Positions 1 to 9,351 are shown, numbered from the stretch's first letter. The stretch: 64,000 nt of DNA from Pseudooceanicola atlanticus (GCF_000768315.1 NZ_AQQX01000015.1:18941-82940), one strand, 5' to 3'. The notes: generated by a model not told the origin, from the sequence alone. Translations and numbers: made by a program.

Positions 1-2
1 AT

Positions 3-59
3 GCGGTTACGCTACTGGCAGCGGCCGAGGCGGCGACGGAACTCGATCACCGGATTTAA
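3..59 (+). other. possible 3' end of a CDS cut by the window edge
   Basis: An open frame enters from the left edge and stops at a TAA at 57-59. The 18 visible residues are alanine-rich with a charged end (AATELDHRI). G/C-rich third positions fit coding DNA, but the piece is too short to identify. Positions 60-199 show no gene I can support. Confidence 0.15.
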
Positions 60-199
60 GACGAGGCGAAGGGCTGTCGCCTCGGATGGTATGACGAAAT
101 CAAGCCTCGGTGGGACCGAAGGGCAATGATAACAGCGGATTGTTATGGGACGCTGCGATCCACGGTCTCTAATGCAGGTTTGGTGCAGAGGACAACGTC

Positions 200-946
200 T
201 TAGTAGTTCACCTGCTCGAACCCGTAATTGCCCTCATAGTCTCGCCAGTCGACGAACACCGAGCGGTGATAGATGGAGGGGCAATGATCGCCCCAACGTT
301 CCAAGCCGACATGCGCCTCGGGCAACGCGGCGACGGACGAACGAGACCAGTAAAAATCGCCCTGGATTCCATAGGAACCGAGAAGGACTGTTTCGAAACG
401 GCTGCAATCGCTGTCGCGGGATTCGTGTTGGCGCGCATACCGAACATCGAAGACACGGATCGAGCGGATGAAGTTGAACTCCGGTCCACTGATGTCGATG
501 TCGGCTCGGTCCTGGATCAGATGTAACGCAAACCCGTCAGGGTGAGGTAGTGGCTCGACGCCTTTCGACCGCACGACGGCAGGCAAGAGGGCGCCAGCTT
601 TTTCGGGGTCAGATTCCGCGAGGTTCTGGGGCAGGGTAGAAGCGTTGGAGAAGAGGATGTCAATGACACGCCGAGTGCGACCGGGGTCGTCTACAGGTTC
701 GAAGGAGGCCCCCATGGGGCAACGCCAGATCTGGAGGGGAGGCTCGACAGGCCATGGCGTGATCCGTCGTATGAACTCTGCACGTGCCCGCGAACAGGGC
801 TCTGATGCCGGCCAGCCGCCGGAGAGGCAGAGCAGGATGGCGCAATCGATCGGGTAGGTCTGCGCCGACGCGCTGTTTCCACCTCCGCTCAGCGAGGCCG
901 TTCCCGCGACGACAGCGAGAAAAAAATAACGAAGGAAATTGCGCAT
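200..946 (-). CDS. hypothetical secreted protein, cysteine-containing
   Basis: A 248-residue protein starting at ATG 946; the frame also has an in-frame TTG two codons upstream. The N-terminus looks like a Sec signal peptide: RNFLR, a hydrophobic stretch FFLAVVAG, then small residues and a likely cleavage after SASAQ. The mature part has six cysteines (DC, LLC, EPC, WRC, SDC, DHC), an even number that suits disulfides in the periplasm. A recognisable block around PWPVEPPLQIWRCP resembles hypothetical proteins I associate with rhodobacterial transfer regions, but I cannot assign a function. It stands alone, with an AT-rich promoter-like stretch at 960-1030 upstream. Confidence 0.55.
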   Translation of the reverse strand: MRNFLRYFFLAVVAGTASLSGGGNSASAQTYPIDCAILLCLSGGWPASEPCSRARAEFIRRITPWPVEPPLQIWRCPMGASFEPVDDPGRTRRVIDILFSNASTLPQNLAESDPEKAGALLPAVVRSKGVEPLPHPDGFALHLIQDRADIDISGPEFNFIRSIRVFDVRYARQHESRDSDCSRFETVLLGSYGIQGDFYWSRSSVAALPEAHVGLERWGDHCPSIYHRSVFVDWRDYEGNYGFEQVNY

Positions 947-1053
947 ATCCAAGAGCTCGATTGACTGTGATGCAGAATCTGAGGATTACGATAATATACT
1001 ATCGTCGAGCGGTCAAATTCGAATTTTTGTAACTGTCTTGGAGCGCCTTGATG

Positions 1054-1308
1054 CTAAAGCAGATCGGCTGAGCCCCTGAGCGACAGCTCCTCCAAAAGGT
1101 CAGTAACCTCATCGGTGGTGACAGTCTTTGCATTCGCAATCGTGTTCCGGCTTAACGGGGGATCGATATGGTGTGCCGTACGTTTGGGATCGAGCCAGAG
1201 GATGGACAGTTCTGACGTATTCCAGCGATAGACCCAACCAACGGTTCGATCACTGCGACCGTCAACAAGCCGCGCGACCGGAACCGCTTCTTCCTTTTCG
1301 ATGCTCAC
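1054..1308 (-). CDS. small hypothetical protein
   Basis: An 84-residue protein if started at GTG 1308, which has an AAGGCGG Shine-Dalgarno-like sequence about ten bases upstream. The frame stays open back to 1452, but that extension would run through the terminator hairpin at 1404-1438 and is arginine-rich filler, so the short form is preferred. The core reads like a small beta-strand domain (ARLVDGRSDRTVGWVYRWN) followed by an acidic helix (TTDEVTDLLEELSL). No family recognised. It could be a small plasmid- or island-type accessory protein. Confidence 0.4.
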   Translation of the reverse strand: MSIEKEEAVPVARLVDGRSDRTVGWVYRWNTSELSILWLDPKRTAHHIDPPLSRNTIANAKTVTTDEVTDLLEELSLRGSADLL

Positions 1309-1403
1309 CGGTTCGTGTCCGCCTTTTCTGCTTCGGTTCTTCAGTCCTATTCGGCTGGGACGTTCCCGTGATCTGATCTCGGTTGAACTTATTCCTGGCT
1401 CGT

Positions 1404-1438
1404 TAAAAAGGGGCGACACCGACCGCGTCGGTGCCGCC
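1404..1438 (-). terminator. Rho-independent terminator for the leftward MBL transcript
   Basis: On the minus strand, GGCGGCACCGAC, loop GCG and GTCGGTGTCGCC form a 12-bp stem with one mismatch. It is followed by CC and TTTTT. It lies about 80 bases after the stop of the metallo-hydrolase gene and points the same way. Confidence 0.75.
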
Positions 1439-1516
1439 AGAGGTTCGCCCACAGGGAGGTGGTAGAGGGCGAAACCTATTGAAAATAGGGGAATTTCATG
1501 TTGCGCATAATCCTTC

Positions 1517-2350
1517 TTATGTTAATTTCCAGACTCCGCCATCTTGTACCACCCGCGACTCAGACAACAGCTTCTCCAGATGCGCCGCAACGTTTCGTCC
1601 TGCGGCCATTGCGATATGTGGGTCGGTTTTCTGGTAGACGGAAGCGGCGATATTCTGGACCGAATCCGGGGTGTTTGAGAGGTGGGCGAGGATCTCCGCC
1701 TCGCGACGCATGCGGTTGGAAAGCAACCGTTTGACGTAAGGTTGCGGATCCCGGAGTATAGGTCCGTGCCCCGGAAAGTAGATCCTATCGTCGCGCTCAA
1801 TCAGCCGCTGTAGCTGCGCGCAGTAGTCGTGCATGTTTCCGTCAGGGGGGCTGACGATCGAACTGTTCCAACTCATAACGTGGTCGCCCGTGAAGAGCAC
1901 TCCGTCAGGTCTCGCGAAACAAAGGTGGTCGCTCGCGTGACCAGGTGTGTGCAGGACGGTAAGACCGGCAATGACCTGTCCGTCCTCCAGAAACCGGTCA
2001 GGTCGAAATGCATCGTCAGGGAATGCCCGTGAGGCATAAACAGGTGCGTCTGTCCGTGCTCGCAGGGCTGGGACGACTCCAAAATGATCAGAATGGTGGT
2101 GTGTGAGCAGAATCCCGGATGGTTTGGCCCCCAAATTTTCGATGATTGCCCCGAAATGTGTACTGTCTTCTGCTGGGCCGGGGTCGATTATGAACCGACC
2201 ATCAGGCGTATCAATGATGTAGCTATTTGTCCCGTGGTAGGTCATCTTTCCGGGATTGTTCGCGACGATCCTCAGAATTCCAGGGGCCAATTCGACTCCC
2301 TTCGCGCGGCAAGGCTCCGGCTCTGAGAAAAATATGCTGCTTCTTTTCAT
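1517..2350 (-). CDS. MBL-fold metallo-hydrolase, LACTB2/glyoxalase II-like
   Basis: A 277-residue metallo-beta-lactamase-fold hydrolase. The dinuclear metal site is intact: HHHSDH at residues 84-89, a TPGHASDH block, FTGDH and a terminal PGHG. The C-terminal ~70 residues form the winged-helix extension seen in LACTB2-type proteins (MRREAEILAHL onward). ATG 2350 is chosen because the family normally begins near here; an upstream in-frame ATG at 2404 would add 18 basic residues. The substrate is unknown; in a thioester-rich locus an acyl-CoA or glutathione thioester is possible, but that is inference. It follows bioY with a 186-bp gap, so co-transcription is uncertain, and it ends in a good terminator. 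Confidence 0.85.
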   Translation of the reverse strand: MKRSSIFFSEPEPCRAKGVELAPGILRIVANNPGKMTYHGTNSYIIDTPDGRFIIDPGPAEDSTHFGAIIENLGAKPSGILLTHHHSDHFGVVPALRARTDAPVYASRAFPDDAFRPDRFLEDGQVIAGLTVLHTPGHASDHLCFARPDGVLFTGDHVMSWNSSIVSPPDGNMHDYCAQLQRLIERDDRIYFPGHGPILRDPQPYVKRLLSNRMRREAEILAHLSNTPDSVQNIAASVYQKTDPHIAMAAGRNVAAHLEKLLSESRVVQDGGVWKLT

Positions 2351-2536
2351 TGTGTGCGACCAGGTATTGATTGCGAACAATTTGGTTCGCAAAGTTTTGC
2401 GCATTGCTCTCGCATGGCGCCGGAAACCTCAGGCTGGCGTCCGGTGCCTGTCAAATCCGGCATCGGACTATTTCAACTTACATTGGACCAGGCCCGTATG
2501 AGACTGAAACAGTCTGATACAGTCTTGGGCTGGCAG

Positions 2537-3103
2537 TCACACAGCGCGGCGATTATGGTAAGCAGTATACAGAACTACAGCAATTGTCGCCTTCGTCAGA
2601 TCCCCGAGAAGGAACGGGTAAAGACCGGCGTTCAGCAACTTTTCGCCATAGCCGACAAAGCCACCCAACCAGAGCAGCCCTGCGCAATACATGACTATCG
2701 AACCCAAAAAGACCGCGACAGATGCTCTGAACGCAGGCCGAAGTCCTTGCAGTGCTTGAACAATCCACCCGGCGGCGGCCGCCGCAAGTGCGAAGCCTAC
2801 CAAGTATCCGCCTGTGGGACCCGCAATATACGCCGGTCCGGCCAGAGCCGGAGGCGTGCCTGCGAAGACCGGCAGGCCAAGCAGACCTTCAAAAAGGTAT
2901 GTCACAACAACAAGACTACTGCGCACCGGCCCCAGGAAAAGGCCCAGACCCAAGACAACCAGGGTTTGTGTAGACATGGGAACCGGGTAGAACGGCACCA
3001 CGATTTTGGCGGATAGTGTCAGAAGAATTGTGCCGACGAGAATTATCGAGATCTCTTGGGTAAGTTTTGCGAGTGTTTGGCTTTGAGTGGTTTCCAGATT
3101 CAT
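2537..3103 (-). CDS. bioY: biotin transporter BioY
   Basis: A 188-residue integral membrane protein with about six hydrophobic segments. It carries the BioY signatures VPFYPVPMSTQTL near residue 40 and GPTGGYLVGF near residue 100. BioY is the biotin-binding S component of ECF transporters and can act alone or with shared A/T components; no bioM or bioN lies next to it here. It begins 48 bp after the acyl-CoA dehydrogenase and is probably the last gene of the operon headed by the TetR gene at 8722. That would couple biotin uptake to production of a biotin enzyme. An AAGGACG ribosome-binding site precedes ATG 3103. Confidence 0.93.
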   Translation of the reverse strand: MNLETTQSQTLAKLTQEISIILVGTILLTLSAKIVVPFYPVPMSTQTLVVLGLGLFLGPVRSSLVVVTYLFEGLLGLPVFAGTPPALAGPAYIAGPTGGYLVGFALAAAAAGWIVQALQGLRPAFRASVAVFLGSIVMYCAGLLWLGGFVGYGEKLLNAGLYPFLLGDLTKATIAVVLYTAYHNRRAV

Positions 3104-3151
3104 CTTTTTCGTCCTTGTTTCTGTAGATTGTTAATTTTTTGGATAGTAAGC

Positions 3152-4318
3152 TCACATGCGCTTGGCGACTTCTTCCAACATGACTTCGCTCGCCCCGCCG
3201 CCGATGGCCTGCACACGGGCATCGCGTGACATGCGTTCCACCGGTGTTTCGCGCATATAACCCATACCGCCGTGAAACTGGACGCAGTCATAAAGCACGC
3301 TGTTCACCAGTTCGCCGCAATAGGCTTTGACCATCGAGACCTCTTTCACGCAGTCACCGCCCGCGGCATCCAGACCGGCGGCGTGATAGACCAGCTGACG
3401 TCCTGCAGCGATCCGCGTCTGACAGTCGGCCAGCCGTTGGCGCACGGCCTGCTTGTCCCACAGAACGCCGCCAAAGGCCCTGCGCTGCTTGACATAATCC
3501 ACGGTCATGTCCAGCGCGGTTTGCGCTTCGGCACAGGCCATCGCACCCAGCACAATGCGTTCGTTCTGGAAGTTCTTCATTACCGAATAGAAACCGCGGT
3601 TGACCTCGCCCAAGACGTTTTCGGCCGGGATACGGACATCTTCGAAGATCAGTTCGGCAGTGTCCGAGCACAGCCAGCCGGTCTTGTTCAACGCCCGTCC
3701 GACCGAAAAGCCCGGCGTGCCTTTTTCGACCGCAAATATGGTGATCCCGCGCGACCCCTTGGCATCCGGATCGGTCTTGGCACCGACAAAGTAGAGATCG
3801 CCATGCACGCCGTTGGTGATGAACATCTTGGTGCCGTTCAGCACCCAATCCGACCCGTCCCGCACCGCGCGGGAGCGCATGCCCGCCACGTCCGAGCCCG
3901 CGCCCGGTTCGGTCACAGCAACGGCGGTGATCATTTCGCCCGAGACGATCGACGGCATCCAGCGCGCCTTCTGTTCGGGCGTGCCGGCGTTTTCCAGATG
4001 CGGCGAGGCCATGTCGGTGTGGACCAGAACCGTGGCCGAGAACCCGCCGAAAGTGGATCGCCCGACCTCTTCGGCCAAAACCACGCTGGACATCACGTCC
4101 AGCCCCGCGCCGCCATACTGTTCGTCATAGCGCATCCCCAGCACGCCGAGATCACCCATCCGGCGCAGCACGTCGCGGGGTACCTTGCCCTGCTCCTCCC
4201 AAGGCTCGGCCTTGGCGGTCACCTCGGCTTCAATGAACCGGCGCAACTGGTTGCGGATCATCTCGAGGTCTTCGTTGAACGGGCCGGTGACCTGAGTAAT
4301 GCTGTCTTGTCTGGTCAT
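3152..4318 (-). CDS. acyl-CoA dehydrogenase (AtuD/citronellyl-CoA type candidate)
   Basis: A 388-residue FAD flavoenzyme oxidising an acyl-CoA to the 2-enoyl-CoA and passing electrons to ETF. It shows the family blocks TEPGAGSD near residue 137, the middle beta-barrel, and C-terminal GGMGYMRETPVER with Glu at the classical catalytic position; a second Glu (QNER) sits at the alternative isovaleryl-CoA-dehydrogenase position. ATG 4318 overlaps the stop of the upstream carboxylase alpha gene as ATGA, so translation is probably coupled. The neighbours (carboxylase beta and alpha plus methylglutaconyl-type hydratase) match the gene set of liu and atu clusters. Isovaleryl-, citronellyl- or another branched acyl-CoA are all possible substrates. 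Confidence 0.92.
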   Translation of the reverse strand: MTRQDSITQVTGPFNEDLEMIRNQLRRFIEAEVTAKAEPWEEQGKVPRDVLRRMGDLGVLGMRYDEQYGGAGLDVMSSVVLAEEVGRSTFGGFSATVLVHTDMASPHLENAGTPEQKARWMPSIVSGEMITAVAVTEPGAGSDVAGMRSRAVRDGSDWVLNGTKMFITNGVHGDLYFVGAKTDPDAKGSRGITIFAVEKGTPGFSVGRALNKTGWLCSDTAELIFEDVRIPAENVLGEVNRGFYSVMKNFQNERIVLGAMACAEAQTALDMTVDYVKQRRAFGGVLWDKQAVRQRLADCQTRIAAGRQLVYHAAGLDAAGGDCVKEVSMVKAYCGELVNSVLYDCVQFHGGMGYMRETPVERMSRDARVQAIGGGASEVMLEEVAKRM

Positions 4319-6318
4319 GTGTTTTCCTCTGGATCGAGTTTGATAAGTGGGGCGTGCCCGGCGACCGTATCGCCGGGTGCACAATAGATTTCAGTCACCA
4401 CGCCCGCGACCGGCGCGGGCAGGCTTTGCAACAGCTTCATGGCCTCAAGCACCACCAGCGTGTCTCCGGCTTTGACGCGATCGCCGAGTGCGACGCGCAC
4501 CTCGGCCACGGCGCCGGGCATGGGTGCGGACAACAGGTCAGCGACGCCAGACCCGCCGGTGGCACGTTGCAGATGCTGGTCTTCCAGCGTACGCAGGTCT
4601 GTCGCGGTCATTCCAGCAGGGGTTTGCAGGTGCACTCGCCAGTGACTCGGCGCGCGCACGACGTAAGCGATGCGCGAAAACGGAACCCCGTCGATGCGTC
4701 CGCTCAGACGGCATCCTGTTAAAGCGGCACTCTCGACCGTGATGGTCTGGCCGTCCGGTTGAATGGCAGTCAACCCCGACCCGGAGCCGTACATGCGGAT
4801 CGGTTCGTCTTTGGTTGTGTCCCAATAGAAGGCCGCGCCGGACTGTCGCGCAGGGGCTGTGAGTCGCCATGACCCTAGGCTTTCCCAGGGCGACGCGCCC
4901 GCCGGCACGAGACGCAGATGCAGCGCCATCGCGGCAAAGGCCATGTCCCGGTGATCAGCGGACGATTCAGTCCAGCCGCCTGGAAACATCTCGGGCAGGT
5001 ACGAGGTATGGTGACGGAACGCCGCAAAATCCGGGTGTGCCAGTAACGCGCGTTGATAGGCCAGGTTCAGGCCGACGCCGCCGACGGCAAAAGCATCGAT
5101 CGCGGTGATCGCCCGGCGGATCGCCCCGGTCCGATCCGGCGCGTGGACGATCAGCTTGGCAATCATGGAATCGTAGTGGTGGCCGACGACCGAACCGCAC
5201 TCTACCCCAGTGTCCAGCCGCACATCCGCAGGCGGCGCCCAAAGGGTGATCTCGCCCGTTTCGGGGTGAAAATTCTCGGCCGGGTTTTCGGCGGCGATGC
5301 GGATTTCAATGGCGTGCCCGTCAAACTGCACATCGCCTTGCGTCAGCGCCAGCGGCTCGCCCCGCGCGATGCGCAACTGCCATTCGACCAGATCGATGCC
5401 GGTGATCGCCTCGGTCACGGGGTGTTCCACCTGCAACCGGGTATTCATTTCCAGAAAGTAGTATTCACCGCGCCCGGGGTCATAGAGGTATTCCACCGTC
5501 CCGGCGGAGCGATAGCCGATCGCCTGCGCCAACCGCACCGCTGCCGCACGCATTCGGTCGCGCACAGCCTCGGGAAGATCGGCGGCGGGGGCTTCTTCGA
5601 TCAGCTTTTGGTGGTTGCGTTGCAGCGAACAATCGCGGTCGCCCAGATGCAGCACGGTGCCGTGAGTGTCGCCCAGAACCTGCACTTCGACGTGGCGGGC
5701 ACGGGGCGCATAGCGTTCGAGGAACACCGCCGGATCGCCGAAGGCGCTCTGCGCTTCGGCCCGGGCAGATGCAATCGCTTCGGGTGCGTCGCCCAGATCG
5801 GAGACAAGCCGCATCCCGCGTCCGCCGCCGCCGGCGCTGGCCTTGACCAGAAAGGGGGTGCCAAGCGCCTCGGCCTCTTGCAGCAGGCGCGCGTCGGACT
5901 GATCCTCGCCGCGATAGCCGGGCAGGACGGGCACGCCTGCGGCTTCGGCGGCAGCCTTGGCCTCGATCTTGGAGCCCATCCGCGCGATAGCGTCGGGTTC
6001 CGGCCCGATGAACACAAGGCCCGCCGCCTCGACCGCCGCCGCGAAACCGGCATTCTCAGACAGAAAACCATATCCCGGGTGCACCGCACCCGCGCCCGTC
6101 GCCCGCGCGGCCTCAAGGATGGCCTCGACGTTCAAATAACTGTCTGACGGGGCGGCCCCACCGATGCAGACGGCATGATCGGCCTCGGCCACGAAGGGCG
6201 CGTCGCGGTCCGCGTCCGAAAACACCGCTACGCTTTCCAGCCCCAGTTTGCGGCACCCGCGCTGGATGCGCCGGGCAATCTCGCCCCGGTTGGCGATCAG
6301 AACGCGGGTGAAGCTCAT
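4315..6318 (-). CDS. acyl-CoA carboxylase alpha subunit (biotin carboxylase + BCCP), set 1
   Basis: A 667-residue alpha subunit of the 3-methylcrotonyl/geranyl-CoA carboxylase type. The biotin carboxylase module (about 1-445) opens with LIANRGEIARRI and has the ATP-grasp loop KASAGGGGRGM and the EMNTRLQVEHPVTE signature. A linker/BT region runs from about 450 to 590, and the biotinyl domain carries Lys628 in EAMKL, with Leu after Lys instead of the usual Met. ATG 6318 forms an ATGA overlap with the hydratase stop; the in-frame ATG 12 bases earlier is less likely. It pairs with the beta subunit at 7119-8717, separated by the hydratase, which is the liu/atu arrangement. Confidence 0.95.
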   Translation of the reverse strand: MSFTRVLIANRGEIARRIQRGCRKLGLESVAVFSDADRDAPFVAEADHAVCIGGAAPSDSYLNVEAILEAARATGAGAVHPGYGFLSENAGFAAAVEAAGLVFIGPEPDAIARMGSKIEAKAAAEAAGVPVLPGYRGEDQSDARLLQEAEALGTPFLVKASAGGGGRGMRLVSDLGDAPEAIASARAEAQSAFGDPAVFLERYAPRARHVEVQVLGDTHGTVLHLGDRDCSLQRNHQKLIEEAPAADLPEAVRDRMRAAAVRLAQAIGYRSAGTVEYLYDPGRGEYYFLEMNTRLQVEHPVTEAITGIDLVEWQLRIARGEPLALTQGDVQFDGHAIEIRIAAENPAENFHPETGEITLWAPPADVRLDTGVECGSVVGHHYDSMIAKLIVHAPDRTGAIRRAITAIDAFAVGGVGLNLAYQRALLAHPDFAAFRHHTSYLPEMFPGGWTESSADHRDMAFAAMALHLRLVPAGASPWESLGSWRLTAPARQSGAAFYWDTTKDEPIRMYGSGSGLTAIQPDGQTITVESAALTGCRLSGRIDGVPFSRIAYVVRAPSHWRVHLQTPAGMTATDLRTLEDQHLQRATGGSGVADLLSAPMPGAVAEVRVALGDRVKAGDTLVVLEAMKLLQSLPAPVAGVVTEIYCAPGDTVAGHAPLIKLDPEENT

Positions 6319-7109
6319 TTCACCCGCCATGACGGAACGCCCTTGTTGATGAAGCTGTTGATGCCTTCGATACCTTCCTCCGTCTCCCACGCATCGGCCA
6401 GCCGGTCGGCGGTGTAGATCATGTTGGTCTCCAGATCGTGGGACGCGACATAGGCGATCAGCGCCTTGGTATCGGCCACGGCACCCGGCGCGGCCTGAAG
6501 GTGATCATGCACCACCCGGTTCACCGTGGCGTCCAAGTCGCCCGGCGCGACAACTTCGGTCAACAGACCGATCCGCTCGGCGCGGGCGGTGTCGAACAAC
6601 GCCCCCGACAGCATGGTCTCACGCGAATGCACCTTGCCGATGCGGGCCACCACGTAAGGCGATATATTCGCGGGCAGAAGGCCCAGCTTGACCTCGGTCA
6701 GACCGAAGCGCGCGCCTTCGGCGCCGATGGTGTAGTCGCAGACGGAAATCATGCCGACACCGCCACCGTAAGCCGGGCCGTTGATCCTCCCGATCAAGGG
6801 TTTGGGCAGCGTGTCAAGACGGCGCAACAGCCGCGCCAGCGTGGCGCTTTGTGCGACCCTTTCACTACGGGTTTTCTCGACATTAGAGGCGAACCAGTTG
6901 AAGTCGCCGCCCGCGCAGAAGCTCTTGCCCGCGCCGGTCAGGACCACAATACGCACATCGTCATCTGCAGCCAGCTTTTCGGCGGCATCGTATAGCTCTG
7001 CGATCAATTCGCCATTCAGCGCATTGTGTTTGTCGGGGCGGTTGAGCGTCAGCGTGGCGACGCCACGCGCATCGGTTTCGATAAGGATCGTGTTGTAGGT
7101 ATTGGTCAA
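6315..7109 (-). CDS. enoyl-CoA hydratase family, methylglutaconyl-CoA (LiuC/AtuE) type
   Basis: A 264-residue crotonase-fold protein. The oxyanion-hole block is AGGDFNWFA near residue 68. At the two acid/base positions it has Gly in GGGVGMISVCD and Glu in LTEVKLG, followed by LLPANISPYVV. That pattern is typical of the LiuC/AtuE hydratases, which add water to 3-methylglutaconyl-CoA or isohexenylglutaconyl-CoA, rather than of classical crotonases. It lies between the beta (9-bp gap) and alpha (4-bp overlap) carboxylase genes, so it very likely takes the carboxylase product. The chain-length specificity cannot be told from the sequence. Confidence 0.92.
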   Translation of the reverse strand: MTNTYNTILIETDARGVATLTLNRPDKHNALNGELIAELYDAAEKLAADDDVRIVVLTGAGKSFCAGGDFNWFASNVEKTRSERVAQSATLARLLRRLDTLPKPLIGRINGPAYGGGVGMISVCDYTIGAEGARFGLTEVKLGLLPANISPYVVARIGKVHSRETMLSGALFDTARAERIGLLTEVVAPGDLDATVNRVVHDHLQAAPGAVADTKALIAYVASHDLETNMIYTADRLADAWETEEGIEGINSFINKGVPSWRVK

Positions 7110-7118
7110 CTTGAAGCC

Positions 7119-8717
7119 TCACATTCTGAATACAGGCGTATGGCGACCGGCTTCGGGCACCGATGTCACGATGGCCAGACACAGGCCAAGGATATCGCGG
7201 GTTTGCGCGGGTTCGATCAGCCCGTCATCCCAAAGCCGCGAGGTGGCATAATAGGGATCGGACTGTTCACCGTACTGGGCCCGAACCTGCTCCTCGATCA
7301 GCTTCATGTCGGCCTCCATCTTGCCCGGGTCGCCCCCTTTCTGGCGGCGCAGTTCCAGCATCACATTTGTGGCGATGTCGGCAGACATGGTGGCCAGTTC
7401 CGCCGTGGGCCAGGCAAAGAGAAAATTCGGGGCGAAACCACGTCCGCACATGCCGTAGTTGCCTGCCCCGTATGAGCCGCCCAAGAGGACCGACAGGCGC
7501 GGCACCTTGGCAACCGACATGGCATAGACCAGCTTGGCGCTGTCTTTGGCAATGCCGCCGCGCTCGGCTTCGGTGCCGACCATGAAGCCCGAGATGTTGT
7601 GGAGGAACAAAAGCGGGATGTTGCGTTGATCGCACATCGACACGAATTGCGCGCCCTTGAGCGAACTGTCGGACACAAGCGCCCCATTATTTGCGAGAAT
7701 GCCCACTCGATAGCCGTGAATCCGCGCGGTGCCGCAGACCAGCGTCTCACCCCATCCGGGCTTGAATTCGCGGAATTCGCCGGCGTCGATCATGCGCAGC
7801 AGAACCTCGCGCATGTCATAGGGCTGTTTGCGATCGGCGCTGATGACGCCAAGCAGTTCCTCTGGGTTGCGCGCCGGCGGCGCGCAGGTTGCATCGGGAC
7901 CCATCGGGCGCGACAGGCCCAGTTCGGATACGATGTCGCGCATCAGAGCAAGCGCATGATACTCGTCCTCGGCCAGATGGTCAGACACACCGGAGACGCG
8001 CGAATGCATCTCGGCCCCCCCCAATGTTTCTCCATCAACCTCTTCGTTGATCGCCACCTTGACGATCGAGGGGCCGCCCAGATGGATGCGTGCGTTGCCG
8101 CGTACCATGATGACTTCGTCCGACAGGGCCGGGATATAGGCCCCACCGGCCGTGCAGCCTCCAAAGACCGCCGAGATCTGCGGCAGGCCGCTCGCGGACA
8201 TGTTGGTTTGACGATAAAAGGAATTGCCGAAATGGCGGGCATCGGGGAAAACCCGGTCCTGCTCTGGCAGATAGGCACCGCCGCAATCCACCAGATAGAG
8301 GCAGGGCAGCCGGTTCTCGGCTGCGATTTCCTGGGCGCGGATGTGTTTCTGCACGGTTTCGTGATAGAAGGACCCACCCTTCACTGTCGCATCGTTGGCG
8401 ATCACAACGCAGGGCAGCCCGTGGACGATCCCGATACCGGTCACGATCCCCGCACCGGGCACCTCGCCCCCGTATTGACCGTAGGCGGCAAGCGACGACA
8501 GCTCAAGAAACGCAGTGCCCGGATCCACCAGCAGGTCGATCCGTTCGCGGACCAACAGCTTGCCGCGCTTGCGATGCCGCGCGACCATATCGGGGCGGCC
8601 GCCAGCCGTTGCTTCGGCGATCCGCGCACGCAGCGTTTCGACGCGCTCGCTTTGTGCGGCGTGGTTGCGGGTGTAGGTCTCTGATGCGGTCAGCACCGCT
8701 GTTTCAAGACGTGCCAT
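7119..8717 (-). CDS. acyl-CoA carboxylase beta (carboxyltransferase) subunit, set 1
   Basis: A 532-residue carboxyltransferase subunit with the crotonase-like N and C halves. Landmarks are VRERIDLLVDPGTAFLELS, the CoA/oxyanion region GGCTAGGAYIPALSDE, GGAEMHSRVSGV and, in the C half, GGSYGAGNYGMCGR. The length is normal for 3-methylcrotonyl-, geranyl- or isohexenyl-type beta subunits. ATG 8717 is chosen over 8786 because the longer form would overlap the TetR gene and adds a non-family tail. It begins 4 bp after the TetR stop, showing that regulator and enzymes form one operon. The alpha partner is at 4315-6318. Confidence 0.95.
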   Translation of the reverse strand: MARLETAVLTASETYTRNHAAQSERVETLRARIAEATAGGRPDMVARHRKRGKLLVRERIDLLVDPGTAFLELSSLAAYGQYGGEVPGAGIVTGIGIVHGLPCVVIANDATVKGGSFYHETVQKHIRAQEIAAENRLPCLYLVDCGGAYLPEQDRVFPDARHFGNSFYRQTNMSASGLPQISAVFGGCTAGGAYIPALSDEVIMVRGNARIHLGGPSIVKVAINEEVDGETLGGAEMHSRVSGVSDHLAEDEYHALALMRDIVSELGLSRPMGPDATCAPPARNPEELLGVISADRKQPYDMREVLLRMIDAGEFREFKPGWGETLVCGTARIHGYRVGILANNGALVSDSSLKGAQFVSMCDQRNIPLLFLHNISGFMVGTEAERGGIAKDSAKLVYAMSVAKVPRLSVLLGGSYGAGNYGMCGRGFAPNFLFAWPTAELATMSADIATNVMLELRRQKGGDPGKMEADMKLIEEQVRAQYGEQSDPYYATSRLWDDGLIEPAQTRDILGLCLAIVTSVPEAGRHTPVFRM

Positions 8718-8721
8718 GAAG

Positions 8722-9351
8722 TCAGGTATCCTGTCTTTGGAGTATCCCGTTGAGGAACACATCGGCATAGGTGCGTGACAACGCATCGGCGCTACCGCGG
8801 TCCGGGTCGAACCAATCGAGCGTGGCGTTCAATGTACCGATCAGCATCAGGCGCAGGCGACGGATATCGACGTCTTGCTTCAGCGTGCCATCTTTCTTAA
8901 GCTGGGACAGAAGACTGTCCCACTCTGCCTCATAGGCCCTGCGCGTGGGCAAGTTGGCATCCCGGACGGATTGCGGCACCTGCCCGAAAATACGCACATT
9001 CGCCGATGTATAATCGCTCACATCAATAAGCGCGCGCAGATGCGCCCGGATCGCGGCGCGCAGTACCGTTTCGCCGTCGGCATCGGCCCGCAGGTCGGTG
9101 ACGGCGTCTCTCATGCTCTCGTGAACGACTCGAATCCCTGCATCAAGAACGGCCGCGACGATCTCGTCCTTGGAACCGAAATGATAATATATGCTACCCG
9201 CCTTGATCCCGGCAGCCTCGGCAATTTTTCGGAGCGAAACGGACCCGTAGCGTTGTTCGCGGAAAAGCCGCGCGGCAATGTCCAGCACCCCATCCCGTCC
9301 AACCGCGCTGCGCGATGTCTCGTTGACTTTGATTGCCGTGTTTTGTGCCAT
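8722..9351 (-). CDS. TetR-family regulator, first gene of its operon
   Basis: A 209-residue TetR repressor. The N-terminal helix-turn-helix spans about 20-67 (VSLRKIAEAAGIKAGSIYYHF) and the ligand/dimer domain follows. The C-domain shares distinctive blocks with both halves of the double TetR at 23851-25251: DYTSANVRIFGQV and LNATLDWFDPD, against FTSANIR and NWTVEW. The three domains are therefore close paralogues and may read similar operators. The palindrome at 9378-9393 lies 27 bp upstream of its start, which suggests autoregulation. In such loci the effector is usually an acyl-CoA; that is inference here. Confidence 0.92.
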   Translation of the reverse strand: MAQNTAIKVNETSRSAVGRDGVLDIAARLFREQRYGSVSLRKIAEAAGIKAGSIYYHFGSKDEIVAAVLDAGIRVVHESMRDAVTDLRADADGETVLRAAIRAHLRALIDVSDYTSANVRIFGQVPQSVRDANLPTRRAYEAEWDSLLSQLKKDGTLKQDVDIRRLRLMLIGTLNATLDWFDPDRGSADALSRTYADVFLNGILQRQDT

